Assembly: GCA_014799365.1 (NCBI GenBank)
Contig: JAAVIF010000014.1
Coordinates: 1 to 51,860 of the forward strand
Source: Oscillospiraceae bacterium
GTDB taxonomy: Bacteria > Bacillota > Clostridia > Oscillospirales > Ruminococcaceae
DNA length: 51,860 nucleotides
Reading direction: 5' to 3'
The notes under the pieces are model-generated. The model was not told where the DNA came from, ran no database searches, and worked only from the letters and a program-made list of their open reading frames with translations. Both the position numbers and the translations under genes were made by a program. Numbering within the stretch: the stretch's first letter is position 1; the number at the start of each line of letters is the position of its first letter. Shown here in pieces: positions 47,121-51,860 of the stretch.

Positions 47121-48809
47121 ATGAAAACGCTTATAATCAATTTAAAATTCCTTTATAAATCGGTATGGGTATTAGCAGCTTTTATCCCAGCTGTGATGTT
47201 ATCATTTTTTGCTTTTAACAAAACCGCAGGCACTGTTGGTATTTTCGCTGAATGCCTTGGTGACGTCAACATATTCCTGTCTGTGCTGATCTCTATGGTT
47301 TCCGTAAATACTCTGCACAAAATATCGGATATTGAACCCAGCGTAATATCTTATCCAAAGCTTATTTTATCCAAATATTTGTCCGTTGTCTTTTTTTCTT
47401 TCTCATTTATATTTGTTCCCGTAGTATTTTTAACCGCTTCAGCATTATACCGTAAAATACCCTTTTTTGTAATTATGGGATATATCGCTTACCTGATTTT
47501 CCGAACACTCGCACAGGTGCTTTTCCTTACATCTTTAGGCTTTACTGTTGCTCATTTGATAAAAGGCAAATGTGCATATATTGTAACTATTATTATTTCG
47601 CTTATATTTACCCCACTTATACAAAATTATGTTCGCAGCAATGCTCGGCAAGCCAGTGATGAAAGCTTTATCGCGGCAACATTGAACTTAATAAACATAG
47701 TATATGACGAACCGTACAAAATTAAGCTTTACGGCGGCGGAGCACCCATTAACGCAGAAAATGTATTAAGCTGGATAATTGCCGCTCTTATTGGCATAAT
47801 TATTATTTTAATGCTTATCTATATAAATAATCCCGCAAAAAAATCAGCTGTCGTTTTCCCCACAACGGCTTGTTTGCTTACTGTATCGCTTGTTTTCTGC
47901 ACGATCGCGTATTATCAAAATATGCCGATAATATGCGATTACACAGAACACGAATCATTGCCCGAAAAGATTGACGGATACATTGATGACGGCAGTACTG
48001 CACAGACTGATGATTATTTTATTAACATCAAATTAGGCAACACATTAAGCTGTAACGGTACCCTAACGGTAAAAAAACACCGTCAAAAACCTTTGAGCTT
48101 AAAATTAGACGAGGCTTTTAACATCAGCGATTTTACGGTTAACGGAAAAAGCTTTCCTTACACAAGGGACGGCAATTACATAATTTTGGAGGATTATGCC
48201 TCCTCGGAAAATGACATAGTAATCGGATATAAGTACAGTGCGCGTCTTAATTACACCGATTTGCTTCACCACAAAACAAGCTACTGCGATTTTTATTCCG
48301 CTTATTTACCCGAAATCTTTGCTTGGTATCCCAAAATTTTGTCTTCCTCCAATAATATTGACAAAAGCTTTACCCTGAATGTTGACCCTAACAATTCATT
48401 TGTATGCAATCTGAACGGCTGTAAGCTGATGAACAATAAAAGTACCACAATCATCGGAATTGCTCCCGACTTATTTATTTTCAGCGGATATATAGGTGAA
48501 ACAAGTTATAACGGAAAACCCGTAATAATGCCGCTCGAATTTATAAACAACCATCGCGCTTTGGCTAACGTCGAAACACTCCTTGAACAGGTAACGTTGT
48601 ATGAATCTGCAATATATCCTTTATTTGCCCCTATGCCCGACAATGCAACCGAGGAGGAACAGGAGGAAATATGGGAATCCCTTCTTCCTACAAGAGAGCA
48701 AATAGACAACCTTAATTCATTTCTTTTCCTGCCTGTCAGCTATAATACCGCCAAAAGATATGTCTGGAACACCTCATTTATATCCTGTGATTTGATACAA
48801 GATTATTGA
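47121..48809 (+). CDS. ABC-2-type permease with M1-aminopeptidase-like extracytoplasmic domain
   Basis: N-terminal six-TM region, then LDEAFNISDFTVNGKSFPYTRDGNYIIL...YLPEIFAWYPKI pattern; GAGGT RBS at ATG 47121. Confidence 0.65.
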   Translation: MKTLIINLKFLYKSVWVLAAFIPAVMLSFFAFNKTAGTVGIFAECLGDVNIFLSVLISMVSVNTLHKISDIEPSVISYPKLILSKYLSVVFFSFSFIFVPVVFLTASALYRKIPFFVIMGYIAYLIFRTLAQVLFLTSLGFTVAHLIKGKCAYIVTIIISLIFTPLIQNYVRSNARQASDESFIAATLNLINIVYDEPYKIKLYGGGAPINAENVLSWIIAALIGIIIILMLIYINNPAKKSAVVFPTTACLLTVSLVFCTIAYYQNMPIICDYTEHESLPEKIDGYIDDGSTAQTDDYFINIKLGNTLSCNGTLTVKKHRQKPLSLKLDEAFNISDFTVNGKSFPYTRDGNYIILEDYASSENDIVIGYKYSARLNYTDLLHHKTSYCDFYSAYLPEIFAWYPKILSSSNNIDKSFTLNVDPNNSFVCNLNGCKLMNNKSTTIIGIAPDLFIFSGYIGETSYNGKPVIMPLEFINNHRALANVETLLEQVTLYESAIYPLFAPMPDNATEEEQEEIWESLLPTREQIDNLNSFLFLPVSYNTAKRYVWNTSFISCDLIQDY

Positions 48810-48841
48810 ACAGTATTTAAAGAAAGGGACAATTTCCGATT

Positions 48842-49525
48842 ATGTTCAAACTTGACCTAAAAACAATGCGTTTGCCGCTTCTGATTTATTTTTTCACCTC
48901 CCTTGCGGCTGTGGGAATCGCGGTTTTCATTCCAAGCCTTTTTGAACCTCACCCAAATGGAGACGAGGTTTACAAAAGCTTTATGTTTTACTTCACCGAT
49001 TTCTTTCTTCCCTTTTCAGCCTGCGCCGCTGTAATAATGCAGATAGGCGGCACATTGGAAAAGCAGACCTTTTCGTTTTTCTGCTCGCTGCCCGTTAAAG
49101 AAAACGTTTTTTTACGCTGGCTTATTACCTTTTTAATATGCGCCGCGATTTTTGCGGTAACGGTAATTACAATGTTTTTCTCTTTAAAGAGCCGTTTTAA
49201 TTTTAAAATCGAATTGGAAAGAATGTTTTTTATAAGCTTTTCAAATTTGATCTATTTCTGTTCCCTGTCATTGCTGCTGATAATAATTACACGTCAGATA
49301 TTTTACGCTTTCAGCTTTTTATACGGGTACATGTTTGTGGACATGCTTGTAGGCGAAAATCTAATGAGAGAAAAATCGGCTTTTGTAAATATTATTGCAC
49401 AATGTTCAAAGGAAGCGATAGATGTAAACAAAAAGGTATATTATATCATTTCTTTGGCAGTGCTTATAATTTCATTTGTGCTTGTTAAAATCGATTTTAT
49501 GAGAAAAGTAAACCGCAGAATATAA
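48842..49525 (+). CDS. ABC transporter permease
   Basis: 227 aa, about six hydrophobic segments, between permease and ATPase genes. Confidence 0.75.
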   Translation: MFKLDLKTMRLPLLIYFFTSLAAVGIAVFIPSLFEPHPNGDEVYKSFMFYFTDFFLPFSACAAVIMQIGGTLEKQTFSFFCSLPVKENVFLRWLITFLICAAIFAVTVITMFFSLKSRFNFKIELERMFFISFSNLIYFCSLSLLLIIITRQIFYAFSFLYGYMFVDMLVGENLMREKSAFVNIIAQCSKEAIDVNKKVYYIISLAVLIISFVLVKIDFMRKVNRRI

Positions 49526-49555
49526 AATTTTAATGTACAAGAAAGAAGGAACACT

Positions 49556-50437
49556 ATGACAGAGCTTAAAATAACAAATCTTAATTTCGCCTACAACCGC
49601 AAAAAGCAAGTTTTTAACGATTTCAGCCTAACATTCGGCGACGGCATAACCCTTTTGCTCGGTGCTAACGGTTCGGGAAAATCCACCCTGTTTAAGCTTA
49701 TCTGCGGAGTACTTATCCCCAAAAGCGGTAATATCGAAGCCTTTTGCGACGGCCAGCCGATCAAAAGTCCCAAAGCCGAGATTGCTTACATTCCTCAGAA
49801 CTTTGACGCTTTCCCCTCGCTTAGCGTAAGAGACGTTCTGACATATATCTGCGGACAAAGAGGAAAAGGTCTGCAAAAATCGGAGATAAAAAAACAGGTG
49901 GACAACGCGATCGAGCTTGCAGACATAATGGAATACACTGACAAAAAGATGCGCACCCTTTCAGGTGGCACAAAACAACGTGTCGGAATCGCCCAATCGA
50001 TTTTAGGTGACCCGAAAATAATAATTGCTGATGAACCCACCGCGGGACTTGACCCCGAACAGCGCGAACGATATAACCGAATAGTAGCCAAAACCGCTAA
50101 AAACCGCAGTTTTATTATTTCAACCCACCTTTTTGACGATACCCGTTATTACGAGAATTTGACACTGATCTCCGAAGGAAAGCTGAAATTTCAAGGCAAT
50201 AAGGAGAAAATGACAAGATCGGTGGCAGGAAAAATTTATCTTTTGACCTGCAATGTTCAAGAGCTTGACGAGGACGCTTTGCCAAAAGGCACAATGCTGT
50301 TAAGCACTGCCACAAACGAAAACATTGTTGAAGCAAGATTGTACTCGGAGAAAAAGCCGGATATTCCATATGGAAGAGTACAGGAAGCAGAGGGAACATT
50401 ACTGGACGCTTGGCAGCATTACTGCGCAAAAAAATAA
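49556..50437 (+). CDS. ABC transporter ATP-binding protein
   Basis: Walker A GANGSGKST, signature LSGGTKQR, Walker B IIIADEPTAGLDP. Confidence 0.95.
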   Translation: MTELKITNLNFAYNRKKQVFNDFSLTFGDGITLLLGANGSGKSTLFKLICGVLIPKSGNIEAFCDGQPIKSPKAEIAYIPQNFDAFPSLSVRDVLTYICGQRGKGLQKSEIKKQVDNAIELADIMEYTDKKMRTLSGGTKQRVGIAQSILGDPKIIIADEPTAGLDPEQRERYNRIVAKTAKNRSFIISTHLFDDTRYYENLTLISEGKLKFQGNKEKMTRSVAGKIYLLTCNVQELDEDALPKGTMLLSTATNENIVEARLYSEKKPDIPYGRVQEAEGTLLDAWQHYCAKK

Positions 50438-50446
50438 TGTAATACC

Positions 50447-50503
50447 AATTCACAATCATCTTGCAGACAAAATTTTGCAGGGTCTGCAAGATGATTGTGA
50501 ATT
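50447..50503. repeat. Perfect 22-bp inverted repeat
   Basis: AATTCACAATCATCTTGCAGAC-13 nt-GTCTGCAAGATGATTGTGAATT. Confidence 0.85.
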
Positions 50504-50638
50504 ACACCCAAAACACTAAGGGCTATCTGAAAAGTCGCAATTTGCACAATTTCTGCCAGTTGCGTTTGTGACGGCTTTGGGCAATCACTGTACTGATCCC
50601 ATGCAGTAACGCTTTCTGCGTCAAAAATGCTCGAAATA

Positions 50639-50800
50639 TTACCATATTTCTCCGCTTTTTTCCTTGAAATTGCCGCGCAGCCGAATGTCCCGAGAGGAAG
50701 CTGCAAGCATCACCTCATAATTTCCGCCGGAAGCCTTCCAACCGTCCGCCCATACCGAAAAGCACGGGTATTTCTCCAATTTCAAATTATCCGCTAAAAT
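50639..50800 (-). pseudogene. Relic of GH3 glycoside hydrolase C-terminal fibronectin-III-like domain
   Basis: Minus strand: EILADNLKLEKYPCFSVWADGWKASGGNYEVMLAASSRDIRLRGNF, cf. GH3 motif GEYEI.IGASSRDIRL; no remaining GH3 body. Confidence 0.55.
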
Positions 50801-50845
50801 TTCGCGGTCATTTTAATTTGAAAACAGCGTTAAAAAAGATTGATA

Positions 50846-51724
50846 TTATTTCGTCAAATCCACAACCAGCTCTGAGAATATTCCCGAAATACTGATCTGA
50901 TTTTCACTGTCGGCAGCATTTTCACACTCTGCCGCTTTTCCCTCTTTTACATAATAAACATTACATTTTCTGCCCTTATTTATAACATTTACAATATTTT
51001 CTTTCGGAATGTGAACGATCGCTTTTGCTTTCCATTGGTTAATATCCAATCTTCCCGTAATCTTATCAACGGTAATTTCATAATCCGTCTTTGACGTAAA
51101 TTCCAGACTTCCGCTGCTGTCCGAAATTATGATCTGCTCCGCCTCACCGTCATATTCCAAACGGTTCAGGTGAAGCTTTTTTATTGTAAGAAGCTTAACA
51201 TTGGCCGCGATCTCACAATGGTCGGAATATTTATTAGGAAGAGTGATCTCAACTGTCAGCGATTCCTCCGCTTCATAGCGGCTCAGCTTGTTCTTGTTAA
51301 GACAAATTACATCAAGCTTGTTTTTCCTGTCATCAAGCTTTATCTTAAACATGGATTCCAGATTCTCAAGAATTTCGGAGGACAGCTTGATATGCAGCTT
51401 CTCATCATTGCCCGATGACAGTATGATCGCTGCCGCACTGCCGATATTGACATCAAAATGTTTCTCGCAATCTATGTCGTAAATCGTTTCGCTGGTATAC
51501 ACAGATGCTTCGGGAACGGTTTTTGTGGCGGAATCCATAAGCAGTTCATCTATGGTAGTCTTAAAAATCTCCGCTATTATCACCATATTTTCAACATCGG
51601 GCAAACCTTTCCCTGTTTCCCACTTAGTGATAGCCTGCCTTGAAACGCCGATTTTTTCGGCAAGCTGCTCCTGCGAGATACCCTCTTTTTTTCGTATTTC
51701 CTTTAATTTTTCAGAAAAATTCAT
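50846..51724 (-). CDS. XRE-family HTH regulator with DUF4097-like C-terminal beta domain
   Basis: MNFSEKLKEIRKKEGISQEQLAEKIGVSRQAITKWETGKGLPDVENM; beta-rich repeats to C-terminus. Confidence 0.85.
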   Translation of the reverse strand: MNFSEKLKEIRKKEGISQEQLAEKIGVSRQAITKWETGKGLPDVENMVIIAEIFKTTIDELLMDSATKTVPEASVYTSETIYDIDCEKHFDVNIGSAAAIILSSGNDEKLHIKLSSEILENLESMFKIKLDDRKNKLDVICLNKNKLSRYEAEESLTVEITLPNKYSDHCEIAANVKLLTIKKLHLNRLEYDGEAEQIIISDSSGSLEFTSKTDYEITVDKITGRLDINQWKAKAIVHIPKENIVNVINKGRKCNVYYVKEGKAAECENAADSENQISISGIFSELVVDLTK

Positions 51725-51746
51725 AATTATCCTTTCCGAAGATTTA

Positions 51747-51804
51747 ATACTGTTTTTAAATTACCCATTAAAATTTTGCAATAATTCTAATTTATAAACA
51801 GTAT
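51747..51804. promoter_or_regulatory. Inverted repeat upstream of XRE gene, candidate operator
   Basis: ATACTGTTTTTAAATT ... AATTTATAAACAGTAT (15/16 complementary). Confidence 0.5.
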
Positions 51805-51860
51805 CGGTTACTCCTTTAAAAGTGAATATGCGGTTATTTTTTTGATAGGTGCAGAAAGAA

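Noticed and set aside
1-51860. tRNA/rRNA genes, transposases or phage genes
   Set aside because: None recognised by eye on either strand; a tRNAscan/Infernal run would be needed to exclude them formally.

Overview
Firmicutes (Clostridia/Ruminococcus-like) chromosomal window; the taxon is inferred from spoVA genes, RBS style and r-protein types. Left part: MATE transporter, a DUF6033-like gene behind a near-perfect sigma-28 (FliA/SigD) promoter, a PadR/DUF2812 pair with a 21-bp perfect operator palindrome, a giant (~3760 aa) BspA/LRR_5 surface protein carrying ten periodic His/Cys knuckles, asnS, a GH2 beta-mannosidase, spoVAC-AD-AE, a decayed membrane glycosyltransferase-like pseudogene and an intact GT2. 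Centre (24.3-40.8 kb): complete S10-spc-alpha ribosomal protein operon on the minus strand, with a multi-hairpin insertion between rpsS and rplB. Right part (41.4-50.5 kb) is the most promising candidate for an undescribed system. Three near-identical promoter-like elements (CCTGTCACAAAATTTGATTTTTTAGGATTATA) precede, respectively, a secreted papain-fold peptidase/lipoprotein pair, a small secreted protein, and a 29-aa microORF plus small secreted protein with a three-gene ABC module. One permease of that module carries an M1-aminopeptidase-like ectodomain. An ECF sigma/DUF4367 anti-sigma pair is embedded among them. All functional calls come from reading sequence and translations; no database search was run.
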